Part shown: positions 27,657-36,170 of the stretch, piece after piece
Position numbering within the stretch: position 1 is the first letter of the stretch
How the letters are laid out: every line of letters starts with the position of its first letter
Origin: Phycisphaerales bacterium
GTDB taxonomy: Bacteria; Planctomycetota; Phycisphaerae; Sedimentisphaerales; Anaerobacaceae
DNA: 44,640 bases
Direction: 5' to 3'
Assembly: GCA_030602885.1 (NCBI GenBank)
Contig: JAUVYV010000030.1
Span: forward strand, 1-44,640
The notes under the pieces: model-generated
The model's input: the letters and a program-made list of their open reading frames with translations, nothing else
The model's database searches: none
What the model was told of the DNA's origin: nothing
Program-made: the position numbers and the translations under genes

Positions 27657-29525
27657 CTATTCGACAGTAGGCAGGTCGGCGAGGTTTTTTTTGACCTGTT
27701 CAGCGCAGAAGCTATCGGGATACAAGCTGAGGAAGCTGGTAAGCGTCGCCCGTGCATCGGCAAGCAACTGCTTTTTATTTTCGGCATTCGATTCGTCCTG
27801 CTGACGCCAGAAACGAATCTTCAGTAGTCCCAGCTCATACAGCGACTGCATCCCCGCGTCGGTATCGCCGAATTTCTTGTGCAGCTCTGCCAGCTTTTCT
27901 GCGCGCAACTGCTCATCAGCAATGACTTTGGTTTGCGCCAGAAGCACATTGTCCCGCAGCGGGTCGTTCCGTCCCATCTGCGCAAGCAATTCGGCCAGTC
28001 GCTGTCCGTAATCCGGGCTGTGCGGACTGAGCACAACGAATTTTGCCAGGCGTCCCGCTGATTCGGGCTTGTCCGTCCTGTTTTCACCGCTTATGAGGGT
28101 GCGCAACTGATTCAGCTTCCTTTGCAGCTCGGTCAGCTTGAACATCGTCACAACGGACTCCGCCGGAGGCCTGAACGGGCTAAACAGCGTCTCGCCCCGG
28201 GTCTGGTCCTTTGCAAGCAAATCAACCTGTTCGTCCAGCCGCTCACGTGCCTCGACGAGCAGAGCATCGGCTTCTTCGAACCTGCCCTGGCCGGCCCAGT
28301 GCATCGCGATTCGCCACCGCGCCTCAAGAGACTCAGGGCTGTCACCAAACTCGCGGTAAAGCTGATACCATATCTTGCGCGAGCGCTCGAACGGATAATC
28401 GCTGTAGAAGTGGAGAATCTCTTTTTGTTCGAGCATGTTGTAGTCGGGGCTGTATTCGCTAAGAAGCGCCTTGTAATAGAGGGCGATCGGCATTCGATTG
28501 CTCGTCGGGCGCCGAGTGATGAACAGGTCATACCGGTCAAAGAGCCATTTTCCCTTTTCCTGAAATTTCAGTTGGTCGGGCACGATGAACCATCCCGGCC
28601 AGCGGTTATGGGCGAGTTGTGCCTGAATCTCCTTTTTGAGCTCTTTGCGAAGCGGTATCGGCTCTGCGGGATAGAAAAAATCACCCAGATATTTTATCAC
28701 AGCCGGATTCGTTATGGTCCTGTCGATGGCGTCGGTTATGCTGTGGTCGTGGAACTCAGTGACCTGTTCGGGGTTGTTCCGGGCCACATAAAGTTGATAA
28801 TCCAGCTCGTCGAATCCAATCTCCAGCTTGAATAAAACCGCCGCCGCCGCAAGCACAAACGCCGTCGATGACCACACCAGCCCCGGGCGGTACCGGGTAA
28901 AATGCCCAACCCCAATAACCCCACCCGCTATCCCAAGGCCAATCAACCACGCAGCCGTCCACGGTACAAAGGAAAATCCCAGTTTGACCGGCTCAACGCC
29001 CCTAATGCTTCCGAAATATCCCCAATACAATATCTGGGGAACCGTACAGAGCGCAATGGCTATGAAGCGAGAGCGAAAACGCAGGGGCCTGCACGCAACC
29101 GCTATACAACTGACCAGTAAGCACACAGCAAATGCCGGCAGATTCGCAAAAAAGAACACAGCCACGATGAACGGAAAGCTGTAGCCAAAACTCAGCAATT
29201 GTGCGGTCAGGATGGGAGCTATCGACAGAATCCCCATCAATAGTGCGAGCACAAGTATCTGCCACGGATACTCGAAGATGCTCACCCCTGCCGTTAGATA
29301 CCGACCCAGCCGCCACTGCTCAGGCTGAGTTGCCGATTCAAGAGTGAACGATAAAAACGACCCGCTCAGAATCTTCGAGAAGAACAGACACGTCACAACA
29401 AACACCGCCAGCGACAAAAACCAGCACGCCTGAACGTTGCTGTGGCTGTAGTGAAGCGTAGGCCCCACCGCCATAAAAGACTTCGATGTCACTATCGGTC
29501 CTTTGCCGTTCTCTTTCTCAGCCAT
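27657..29525 (-). CDS. Multi-spanning membrane protein with TPR-like C-terminal region
   Basis: The 622-residue protein has five to six hydrophobic segments in the first 240 residues (e.g. FLSLAVFVVTCLFF, ILVLALLMGILSI, FIVAVFFFANLPAFAV, AAWLIGLGIAGGVIGV), then a large soluble part. The latter contains helical pairs resembling tetratricopeptide repeats (SLEARWRIAMHWAGQGRFEEADALL; DAGMQSLYELGLLKIRFW; ARATLTSFLSLYPDS). No enzyme motif is seen. It is probably an inner-membrane scaffold or assembly factor; the function is unknown. The ATG at 29525 is one of two options; a TTG ten codons earlier is the other. Confidence 0.6.
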   Translation of the reverse strand: MAEKENGKGPIVTSKSFMAVGPTLHYSHSNVQACWFLSLAVFVVTCLFFSKILSGSFLSFTLESATQPEQWRLGRYLTAGVSIFEYPWQILVLALLMGILSIAPILTAQLLSFGYSFPFIVAVFFFANLPAFAVCLLVSCIAVACRPLRFRSRFIAIALCTVPQILYWGYFGSIRGVEPVKLGFSFVPWTAAWLIGLGIAGGVIGVGHFTRYRPGLVWSSTAFVLAAAAVLFKLEIGFDELDYQLYVARNNPEQVTEFHDHSITDAIDRTITNPAVIKYLGDFFYPAEPIPLRKELKKEIQAQLAHNRWPGWFIVPDQLKFQEKGKWLFDRYDLFITRRPTSNRMPIALYYKALLSEYSPDYNMLEQKEILHFYSDYPFERSRKIWYQLYREFGDSPESLEARWRIAMHWAGQGRFEEADALLVEARERLDEQVDLLAKDQTRGETLFSPFRPPAESVVTMFKLTELQRKLNQLRTLISGENRTDKPESAGRLAKFVVLSPHSPDYGQRLAELLAQMGRNDPLRDNVLLAQTKVIADEQLRAEKLAELHKKFGDTDAGMQSLYELGLLKIRFWRQQDESNAENKKQLLADARATLTSFLSLYPDSFCAEQVKKNLADLPTVE

Positions 29526-29842
29526 TAGTCCGACCAACAGTCCACATTTATCCAAACCAAACCGGAAAAAAAGCGGGCGAAATGCCCGAACATTTCACCC
29601 TATAAACAGTCCGCCATTATAGAACAATATAGAAAATCGAAAAGCACTAACTTACTCTAAAAATCAGCACACCAACTGCCAACAAAAATCTACTCGAGCA
29701 ATCACCCTCACAACCCCTCAAAATCAGCACAGAAACCGCATCTCTCTGTAAGATAGGCGATATAGCCAAGATAAGCACTCATATATCGCAACGAAGCCTG
29801 CCGCGGTTTTTTCTCGACCCTGCCGGCTCAGACTCGAATTTA
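29526..29842. other. AT-rich intergenic region
   Basis: Between the TPR-like and aldo/keto reductase genes. Nothing beyond AT-rich sequence was recognised; the promoter of the TPR-like gene probably lies here. Confidence 0.3.
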
Positions 29843-30841
29843 TCAGCGAACATCACGCAATATCTTTTCGATGCGGGCAAGCTCATCCTCGCTGAACTCC
29901 CTGCCGTCCAGAGCATCCACATCCTGCTTAACCTGTTCTACTCGACTTGCGCCGATGACCACAGAAGTGATGCGCCTGTCTCTCAGCACCCACGCCAAAG
30001 CCATCTGTGCAAGAGACTGACCTCGCTTTTTGGCAATCTCATTCAGCGCCTGAACCTTTTTGAGTACGTCCTTCGTTACCTGCTCGCGCTGAAGAAAACC
30101 ATGCGCCTTTGCAGCCCGTGAGCTCTCGGGAATACCTTCTAAATACTTCTCTGTCAAAAGCCCCTGGGCAAGAGGTGAAAAAACAATACAGCCAATCCCT
30201 TCTTCTTCCAGCACATCCAAAAGACCATCCTCCACCCATCGGTCGAGCATCGAATACCTCGGCTGATGAATCAGACACGGTGTCCCTAAATCTCGCAGAA
30301 TCTTCGCCGCTTCCGCCGTCCTCTCGGGCTTGTAATTCGAGATGCCCGCATAAATCGCCTTGCCCTGACGGACCGCAGTATCGAGCGCCGACATCGTCTC
30401 GGCCAATGGCGTATCCGGGTCGGGCCGGTGAGAATAAAAAATATCAACGTAATCAAGCCCTAACCGCTTCAAAGACTGGTCCAGGCTCGCAAGCAAATAC
30501 TTCCGTGAGCCCCATTCCCCGTAAGGCCCGGGCCACATCAAATAGCCCGCCTTCGTCGAGATAATCATCTCGTCACGATAAGCTCGCATGTCCTGCTTCA
30601 GAATCCGCCCGAAGTTCCGCTCCGCAGAACCCGGCGGCGGGCCGTAATTATTCGCTAAGTCAAAATGCGTTACGCCTAAGTCAAACGCCCGATGTATCAT
30701 CGCCCGAGCCATCTCGAAGTCGTCAACGTCACCGAAATTGTGCCACAATCCCAACGACACCGCCGGCAGAAAAATCCCGCTTCGCCCGCAGCAATTATAC
30801 TTCATGCCATCGTATCTGCTCTCTGCCGGTTCGTATGCCAT
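29843..30841 (-). CDS. Aldo/keto reductase (YghZ-like)
   Basis: The 332-residue TIM-barrel protein shows the AKR catalytic tetrad: Asp in THFDLANNYG with its Tyr, Lys in IISTKAGYLMWPGP, and His in IFYSHRPDPDTP. The GPPPGSAERNFGRIL and KYLLASLDQSLKRLGLDYVDI phrases are those of the YghZ subgroup (L-glyceraldehyde 3-phosphate reductase). The C-terminal VVIGASRVEQVKQDVDAL forms the NADPH phosphate site. It probably detoxifies aldehydes such as methylglyoxal. It is transcribed alone. Confidence 0.93.
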   Translation of the reverse strand: MAYEPAESRYDGMKYNCCGRSGIFLPAVSLGLWHNFGDVDDFEMARAMIHRAFDLGVTHFDLANNYGPPPGSAERNFGRILKQDMRAYRDEMIISTKAGYLMWPGPYGEWGSRKYLLASLDQSLKRLGLDYVDIFYSHRPDPDTPLAETMSALDTAVRQGKAIYAGISNYKPERTAEAAKILRDLGTPCLIHQPRYSMLDRWVEDGLLDVLEEEGIGCIVFSPLAQGLLTEKYLEGIPESSRAAKAHGFLQREQVTKDVLKKVQALNEIAKKRGQSLAQMALAWVLRDRRITSVVIGASRVEQVKQDVDALDGREFSEDELARIEKILRDVR

Positions 30842-30992
30842 TGTTTGTCTCCTTGGAGATTGGCCAGCAATTCAAAGCTGAGCATACCGTCCCAATAGCA
30901 CAGCGTCAACCAATCACCCTGTCGCCTCTTGAATGGCCTTTCAAAGATTTGCTTGCAAAAAGCCGATATCTCCTGTAAATTGCCTATCCGTT

Positions 30993-31066
30993 GGCGGCGT
31001 AGCTCAGTTGGTTAGAGCGTGGGATTCATAAGCCCAAGGTCGAAGGTTCGAGCCCTTCCGCCGCTA
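30993..31066 (+). tRNA. tRNA-Met(CAU), elongator type
   Basis: Cloverleaf: acceptor GGCGGCG/CGCCGCT with a G-U first pair (as in Bacillus elongator tRNA-Met), D arm GCTC/GAGC, anticodon loop TTCATAA, T arm GAAGG-TTCGAGC-CCTTC, discriminator A. The anticodon stem has an A-G mismatch next to the loop. CCA is not encoded. Elongator Met is favoured over the initiator because it lacks the three G-C pairs before the loop and has normal 1-72 stacking; tRNA-Ile(CAU) is not excluded. Confidence 0.88.
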
Positions 31067-31147
31067 TTTTCGTATCTCGCGGCTTGTGAATAGTATCTCG
31101 AAAGAAAAAATACGCGATACGAGCGACGAGATACGAGATACGAATCT
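31067..31147. repeat. Short inverted/direct repeats between two tRNA genes
   Basis: The spacer carries CGTATCTCG near its start and CGAGATACG repeated near its end, so its two ends can pair. GATACGAG-type units recur four times. It might be a processing hairpin between the two tRNAs. Confidence 0.4.
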
Positions 31148-31220
31148 GCCCCCTTCGTCTAGTGGCTTAGGATATCAGGTTCTCATCCTGGAGACAGGGG
31201 TTCGACTCCCCTAGGGGGTA
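31148..31220 (+). tRNA. tRNA-Glu(CUC)
   Basis: Acceptor GCCCCCT/AGGGGGT (G-U first pair), the D-arm CGTCTAGTGG typical of tRNA-Glu, anticodon loop TTCTCAT giving CUC, T arm AGGGG-TTCGACT-CCCCT, discriminator A, no encoded CCA. A run of six T follows and could terminate the tRNA-Met/tRNA-Glu transcript. Confidence 0.93.
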
Positions 31221-31250
31221 TTTTTTGTTGATTATTGATTGTTCTCATCG

Positions 31251-31757
31251 ATGAATGACAGTCCTGCCGAGTCCGTTCTGCATAACTGCGACCAGCGTTA
31301 TATGCGGTCGGCGATTGACGCTGCTCATATAGCCGAGGAAAACGGTGACGTTCCCATCGGTGCGGTCATTGTGCACAAAGACGAGATTATCGCCAAGGCA
31401 TACAACCAGCGTGAGCAATTGCAGGACCCGACTGCACACGCAGAGATTATCGCGCTTACCCAGGCGGCAGCCGCTCTGGAGAACTGGCATTTGAACGGCT
31501 GCACGATGTACGTCACCTTAGAGCCGTGCTGTATGTGCGCCGGCGCTTTGGTGCTGGCCCGAATCGACCGGCTCGTCTATGGCTGCGACGACCCAAAAAG
31601 CGGCGCCGTAAAATCCCTGTTTAGTATCACACAGGATGAACGATTAAACCACAGAGTAGAAGTCACCGAAAGGGTACTGGAAGAAGAATGCAAAGCGATC
31701 CTGCAGAGCTTTTTCCAACAAAGACGAACTAAGAACAAAGAGCAGATTTTCCCCTGA
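31251..31757 (+). CDS. tadA: tRNA-specific adenosine deaminase TadA
   Basis: TadA converts A34 of tRNA-Arg(ACG) to inosine. The 168-residue protein has the zinc motif HAEIIAL (His and catalytic Glu) near residue 63 and PCCMCAG near 95, with the N-terminal helix YMRSAIDAAHIAEENGDVPIGAVIV and the family-specific VYGCDDPKSGAV. It starts 30 bases after tRNA-Glu. The ATG at 31251 removes a four-residue extension. A C-terminal helix with FFQQRRTKNKE completes it. Confidence 0.92.
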   Translation: MNDSPAESVLHNCDQRYMRSAIDAAHIAEENGDVPIGAVIVHKDEIIAKAYNQREQLQDPTAHAEIIALTQAAAALENWHLNGCTMYVTLEPCCMCAGALVLARIDRLVYGCDDPKSGAVKSLFSITQDERLNHRVEVTERVLEEECKAILQSFFQQRRTKNKEQIFP

Positions 31758-31903
31758 CCAATAGCGAAGTAGCAGTATAATGACCCCTGAAATCTAAAAA
31801 GAGATTGGCAACAGACAAGCAGAGCTGCAATAATGTAAACGAGATGGGCAACCCGTAGTAAATCTCGAAAGTAAAGCGAACAATGGAAAAAGGAGAAGTC
31901 GGC

Positions 31904-32164
31904 ATGGAAGAGAAAGAAGTCGGTTATGTTTCACACTATTTCGACCATATATCAGTGGCTGCGGTGGAAATAACAGATGGAACACTAAAAGCAGGTGACA
32001 CCCTCCACTTCAAGGGACACACAACAGACTTTGAGACCAGGGTCGAGTCCATACAGATCGAGCACGAATCCGTCTCCAAGGCAAAGTCCGGTGACAGCAT
32101 CGGCGTGAAAGTTCACGAAAAAGTAAGGCCCCACGACAAGGTCTTCAAGGTAATCAGTGATTGA
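31904..32164 (+). CDS. Small EF-Tu domain-2-like protein
   Basis: The 86-residue protein is annotated in many bacteria as translation elongation factor-like: VGYVSHYFDHISVAAVEI, TDGTLKAGDTLHFKG, TDFETRVESIQIEHESVSKAKSGDSIGVKV, matching the beta-barrel of EF-Tu domain 2. There is no GTPase domain. The ATG at 31904 follows AGGAG and is preferred to one at 31883. The function is unknown. Confidence 0.82.
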   Translation: MEEKEVGYVSHYFDHISVAAVEITDGTLKAGDTLHFKGHTTDFETRVESIQIEHESVSKAKSGDSIGVKVHEKVRPHDKVFKVISD

Positions 32165-32268
32165 GTCTAACAACCTAATCACAGAGTCGAGATGACCTCA
32201 GGCGCGCCGGAGCAACAGTACAGTAAATTGCCGCAGGGCTTCATTCAGAGACGCCGCATCGAAGACGC

Positions 32269-32691
32269 TCAGCGGTAACCGCCGCGGTCATTCTTCAATC
32301 GACACGCCAATACCAAGATAACCACACCAAACACAACATTAAAAGGCCCTTCTCCAATAGTCCAGTACAGAGGCAGACCTTCAAAAAAATCCACCGCAAA
32401 CAGCACAGCCCCAAACACAATAGTCGCCCCACCAAGATAGCACAGGACCACTCGATGCCGCCTCAGGTCAAACGACACCGCCCACAACAGCCCGCCAAAG
32501 AGCGCATAGAACGCCGACGTCGAACGAGCGAGATAGCCCACAATCGGCTCACTGGGCAATTCACCCAGCCCGAGCCACCGGTGGATGGCGTCCATCCACG
32601 AGTACGGCATCACGACCGCACCAGCAGCGAACAGTGCCGCCGTCCCAATGACCCGCAGAAACAGCTTGAAGAAACGATCTTGCTTCGTCAT
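32269..32691 (-). CDS. Conserved small membrane protein, unknown function
   Basis: The 140-residue protein has four hydrophobic segments (LFLRVIGTAALFAAGAVVM; STSAFYALFGGLLWAV; VVLCYLGGATIVFGAVLF; GPFNVVFGVVILVLAC). No motif suggests a function. The ATG at 32691 (MTKQDRFF) is preferred over an upstream codon giving MVGWRLLSK. It follows 58 bases after a conserved hypothetical gene on the same strand. Confidence 0.6.
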   Translation of the reverse strand: MTKQDRFFKLFLRVIGTAALFAAGAVVMPYSWMDAIHRWLGLGELPSEPIVGYLARSTSAFYALFGGLLWAVSFDLRRHRVVLCYLGGATIVFGAVLFAVDFFEGLPLYWTIGEGPFNVVFGVVILVLACRLKNDRGGYR

Positions 32692-32748
32692 CTTCGACAA
32701 AAGTCTCCATCCAACCATCAGTTTATCACGTCGTTCATCGACGATGAT

Positions 32749-33075
32749 TCACGCAGGCAGAAGGACAATCGAGCGAATTCTTCTTCGCTGACAGCGAATC
32801 AGATAAGCGATGAAGTCACCCGTAATTCGGTCGGCCGTGTTCTTGCCTTTCGTGACGACCCTGGCCATAAGCGTCTTTGTCGCCGGGTCCCATTCGAGGT
32901 TGATTGCCCCGTGCACTTCGGGCTCGGTACTATGCAGCTTTGCCCAGCCGGGGTTCCGTCCGGACCGCTTCTGCCTCGCAACCGCCAGATGGTATTTCTC
33001 CAGACGCCTGTCATTCGCTACCGCTTCGCGGAGACTGCCGCCACGATAACACATCACCTGTATAACACTCTGCAT
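32749..33075 (-). CDS. Conserved hypothetical protein
   Basis: 108 residues with a compact, protein-like composition (GRNPGWAKLHSTEPEVHGAI, NLEWDPATKTLMARVVTKG, ITGDFIAYLIRCQRRRI). A GGGAG precedes the ATG by eight bases. No family function is recognised. Confidence 0.55.
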   Translation of the reverse strand: MQSVIQVMCYRGGSLREAVANDRRLEKYHLAVARQKRSGRNPGWAKLHSTEPEVHGAINLEWDPATKTLMARVVTKGKNTADRITGDFIAYLIRCQRRRIRSIVLLPA

Positions 33076-33178
33076 TCTCTCAACTCCCGTTCTATGATCT
33101 CGAGACCATAACGTTCAACTCCCACCGCCCCTGTGCCAACAGTCTCGCAGGGTGGGCTTCACCCCACCGCAAGGCGCT

Positions 33179-33736
33179 CTATGCGCTGAGCTTGACTGCT
33201 GTGCCGTAAACCAGAAGCTCAGCGGCACTGCCCACAACACTCGTCGTCATATAGCGAACGTTGATTATCGCATCGGCGCCCATCTGCGCCGCCTGGGCAA
33301 CCATCCTGTTCGTAGCCGCCGTCCGGGCCTTTCCCATCATCTCTGTATATTCGGTCAATTCGCCGCCGAGGATAAGCCGGACTATGGCCGACAGGTCCTT
33401 GCCAAGCCAGATGGCAAATACGATATGGCCCTGCACCAGACCTAAAACCTTATGTGTCACCCGACCGGGTACGTCTGTTGAATTCAGCAGCATTACCGAA
33501 CCATCCGGCTCAGCAGTAGCCGCCGCCTCCGTCGATGGCCTTGCTTTCCATTGTTCCAAAGCCAGCGTCACTAAGACCACGAGGATACCGCCCAAAAGGC
33601 AGAACACCGCTATCCGCAGCCACCACGGAACAACCGGGTCATCGGCGGTTATCACATGCCACGGCACCCCGGCAAAGACACACGTAAACAATCCCGCCAC
33701 AAACGCCAGCGAACCAATCTGTCTTATTATTCTCAT
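33179..33736 (-). CDS. YbjQ/DUF74 family protein with N-terminal membrane segments
   Basis: The 185-residue protein starts with two hydrophobic segments (IGSLAFVAGLFTCVFAGV; LRIAVFCLLGGILVVLVTLAL) followed by a DUF74 heavy-metal-binding-like domain: VPGRVTHKVLGLVQGHIVF, ELTEYTEMMGKAR, AQMGADAIINVRYMTT, ELLVYGTAVKL. Free-standing YbjQ proteins form pentamers; here the domain is tethered to the membrane. The ATG at 33736 follows AAGGGGGC. The function is unknown. Confidence 0.75.
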   Translation of the reverse strand: MRIIRQIGSLAFVAGLFTCVFAGVPWHVITADDPVVPWWLRIAVFCLLGGILVVLVTLALEQWKARPSTEAAATAEPDGSVMLLNSTDVPGRVTHKVLGLVQGHIVFAIWLGKDLSAIVRLILGGELTEYTEMMGKARTAATNRMVAQAAQMGADAIINVRYMTTSVVGSAAELLVYGTAVKLSA

Positions 33737-33769
33737 AGTGCCCCCTTTCCTTGGACCAGTAAAACTCAA

Positions 33770-34011
33770 AATCTCAGCTAACTATGTTTATTTGTCTTTC
33801 ACTGTCTTGTTCAATTCAGCAATGCGCAACTCCAGCCGTTTTATTTCTCGTGTGATCCTAATTCTTGTGCATAATACCTCCTGGAACAACCGACAACACC
33901 TGAAAATTGACGCCTTCACGCCGAAATTACAGGTTCCCTGCTTGAAAATCAATCATCAATAGTAAATAATCAATACCTGTCCGCCATCTGTTTGGCGGAA
34001 TCAATGGCCAC
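33770..34011. other. Intergenic region upstream of tRNA-Ser
   Basis: No gene is seen. A small inverted repeat CCGCCA/TGGCGG lies near 33980-33998, ahead of tRNA-Ser. Confidence 0.3.
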
Positions 34012-34099
34012 GGAGAGGTGTCGGAGTGGCTTATCGAGCAGCCTTGGAAAGGCTGTGTAGGGCTTGTCCCTACCGCGGGTTCGAATCCCGCCCTCTCCG
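34012..34099 (+). tRNA. tRNA-Ser(GGA)
   Basis: Acceptor GGAGAGG/CCTCTCC, discriminator G, anticodon arm CAGCC-TTGGAAA-GGCTG giving GGA, a long class II variable arm (TGTAGGGCTTGTCCCTACC) and T arm CGGG-TTCGAAT-CCCG. CCA is not encoded. Its 3' end (25 bases) is repeated at 34280-34304 with one change. Confidence 0.95.
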
Positions 34100-34162
34100 T
34101 TAAACAGCAGAGAGTATCTTTGCGAACTGAGCGGCTCTAACTACCGACGGGATTATCACGAT

Positions 34163-34285
34163 TCGAACCCTAAAGGGGTTTGAGGAAAGGATTTCCCCAA
34201 GTCGTTGGGGTGACAGGAGCGAGCATAGCGAGCGACGCCAGAGGGGCAGAGCCCCTATGGAAATCCGCGAAGCGGATTTGGGTTC
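34163..34285 (+). mobile_element. Hairpin-chain element, copy 2 (tRNA-Ser)
   Basis: It begins TCGAACCC and ends GGTTC, with the same hairpin order as copy 1: GGAAA/TTTCC, GTCGTTGGGGTGACAGG, GACGCCAGA with GGGGC-AGA-GCCCC, and AAATCCGC-GAA-GCGGATTT. The third module differs from that of copy 1. Beyond GGTTC the sequence continues as a copy of the tRNA-Ser 3' end. No open reading frame of the nuclease type is present, so this copy is non-autonomous. Confidence 0.7.
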
Positions 34286-34304
34286 CAATCCCGCCCTCTC
34301 CGTT
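34280..34304 (+). repeat. Second copy of the tRNA-Ser 3' end
   Basis: 24 of 25 bases equal 34077-34101 (T arm and acceptor strand). The single difference turns TTCGAAT into TTCCAAT. It lies 203 bases below the original, much like the 205-base spacing at tRNA-Asn. It resembles an attachment-site duplication. Confidence 0.85.
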
Positions 34305-34364
34305 CCCGCTTTTTTGCTGTGTCACAGGGAAACGCGGCACCCGCCAGGCAGCAGGCCCAATCGC

Positions 34365-35849
34365 TTACGCACCGCCGCAATTTTTGAACACCTTGCGGAA
34401 GTGAAAACCGTAGATGAGAAGTGTAACAGCCATAGGAAAATACCGCGGCCGCCTCAGCGTCCAGAAGATCAGCTTCCAGTAATAAATCATCCCTCTGTTC
34501 ATAATCCCCATGCGCCAGACGGATTTAAGCAGGGCCTTAATATCACAGAAATGAAGTCTGACTTTTACTTTTTGTGAGGGCTTATAGTTCTTGAAAAATG
34601 TCAGGATGCGCTCGTAGTAATACTTGTGAGAATAGATCGTCTGCACGACCTTCTTGTAACCCTTAATGAGGTCCTCGTGGTTCATCTTCGGAATGAAATT
34701 CATTGAGAAGTCCGTGTTGTCACCGGAAGGGTTTTTAACCAGCCTGTTTTCTTTCATCAGTCGCTGGTACAGTCTGGTCCCGCGCGGCGCGTTCAGCAGT
34801 CCCACCATAGCTGTCACGATTCCGCTTTGCTGAATGAATCGGATTAGATTCTCGAAAATTGCGCTCTTGTCGTTGTCAAAACCGACGATGAATCCCGCCT
34901 GAACCTGCATTCCAAAGTTCTGGACCTTCTTTACGCAGCTTATCAGGTCACGGCCCTTGTTCTGGACTTTATTGCACTCGGCAAGACTGTCTTCATCGGC
35001 GCTTTCTATCCCGATGAACACGCAATCGAATCCCGCGTCAACCATCAGACGCATAAGCTCGTCATCGTCGGCAAGATTGATCGATGCCTGTGTGTTGAAG
35101 GAGAACGGGTACTTCCTCCGCTGCATCCAGTCGATGATTGCCGGCAGAATCTGCTCTTTGAGCTTCTTCTTATTTCCTATGAAGTTGTCGTCAACCACAA
35201 AAACCTGACCCCTCCAGCCCGCCACATACAACCCTTCCAGCTCTGCCAGTATCTGTTCCTCACTCTTCGTCCTCATCCGATGTCCGAACATCGTTGTCAC
35301 GTCACAGAAGTCACAGTCGAACGGGCACCCGCGTGAATATTGAACGCACATCAGGGCATACTGCTTCATGTCAATCAGCTCCCAAAGCGGAGCCGGTGTA
35401 TCCTGCATATCGGCAAACTGATCCGTTTTGTAGATATGCCCGGCAACTTCATTTCGGAGGTCTTTCAGGAACAGCGGCAGTGTGATTTCGGCCTCGTTCA
35501 GGACAAGATGGTCAACGTCCTCGTACTCTTCGGGCACCGCACTAAACAACGGCCCGCCCGCCACCACACGCGCTCCCAGCTTCTTACATCTGTCTATCAC
35601 ACGCCTTGCCGATTCCCTTTGGATGAACATACCCGTGATAAAAACATAGTCCGCCCAGCAAATATCCTTATCACGCAATTTCCTCGTTGCCATATCAACA
35701 AGTCTTCTCTCCCAGTCGGCCGGAAGCATCGCCGCAACGGTCAAAAGTCCCAGCGGCGGAAGATTGGACTTCTTCGAGACGAACTTCAGCGCGCTTCTAA
35801 GACTCCAGAAAGTCTCAGGCGATTCCAGGTTTACAAGCAGTATCTTCAT
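34365..35849 (-). CDS. B12-binding-domain radical SAM protein (DUF4070-type C-terminus)
   Basis: The 494-residue protein has an N-terminal cobalamin-binding-like Rossmann domain (MKILLVNLESPETFWSLRSAL...PPLGLLTVAAML), then RGCPFDCDFCD near 182, the CxxxCxxC site for the 4Fe-4S cluster, and a C-terminal domain with the DUF4070 look. The family includes hopanoid C-3 methylase HpnR and other methyl- or carbon-transferring enzymes; the product here is not predictable. It starts about 320 bases below the DUF1080 gene on the same strand. Confidence 0.85.
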   Translation of the reverse strand: MKILLVNLESPETFWSLRSALKFVSKKSNLPPLGLLTVAAMLPADWERRLVDMATRKLRDKDICWADYVFITGMFIQRESARRVIDRCKKLGARVVAGGPLFSAVPEEYEDVDHLVLNEAEITLPLFLKDLRNEVAGHIYKTDQFADMQDTPAPLWELIDMKQYALMCVQYSRGCPFDCDFCDVTTMFGHRMRTKSEEQILAELEGLYVAGWRGQVFVVDDNFIGNKKKLKEQILPAIIDWMQRRKYPFSFNTQASINLADDDELMRLMVDAGFDCVFIGIESADEDSLAECNKVQNKGRDLISCVKKVQNFGMQVQAGFIVGFDNDKSAIFENLIRFIQQSGIVTAMVGLLNAPRGTRLYQRLMKENRLVKNPSGDNTDFSMNFIPKMNHEDLIKGYKKVVQTIYSHKYYYERILTFFKNYKPSQKVKVRLHFCDIKALLKSVWRMGIMNRGMIYYWKLIFWTLRRPRYFPMAVTLLIYGFHFRKVFKNCGGA

Positions 35850-36170
35850 AATGGCACCAAAACCAGCAATTTAATTTCTCATTCATATTCCCAAAGACCG
35901 AACCATAGGCCGCATCGGAGTAAGTCGTTCGCCTTGCTGCTATATTACATCGGCCCGCCGATATTGTTTGCAATAAAAAAAGGAAATCTTAAAATCTGCC
36001 GGCCATCGATTTGTCCGGCCATCTGAGCTCTTAGGCCCCAAATAGCCGCCATTAACTCGTTTTGCTCCAAATCTCACACCGTCCTTTCGCAACAAAATTG
36101 CGTTGATTGTCTAAAACCTTTCGATATGAGCCGTAAAGCAATGTTTTAACGCCTGCCGGTTTACACGAGG
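35850..36170. other. Intergenic region, weak terminator-like sequence
   Basis: No gene is seen. On the minus strand a GCCGG/CCGGC pairing is followed by AT-rich sequence with a T7 run near 35972, which could end the DUF1080 transcript. The radical SAM promoter is likely here. Confidence 0.3.

Noticed and set aside
28122-28835. A 237-codon open frame on the plus strand
   Set aside because: It is antisense to the TPR-like half of the membrane protein gene and shows no family features.
31067-31147. CRISPR-like repeats in the tRNA-Met/tRNA-Glu spacer
   Set aside because: GATACGAG units are short, irregular and lack spacers; no cas gene is present.
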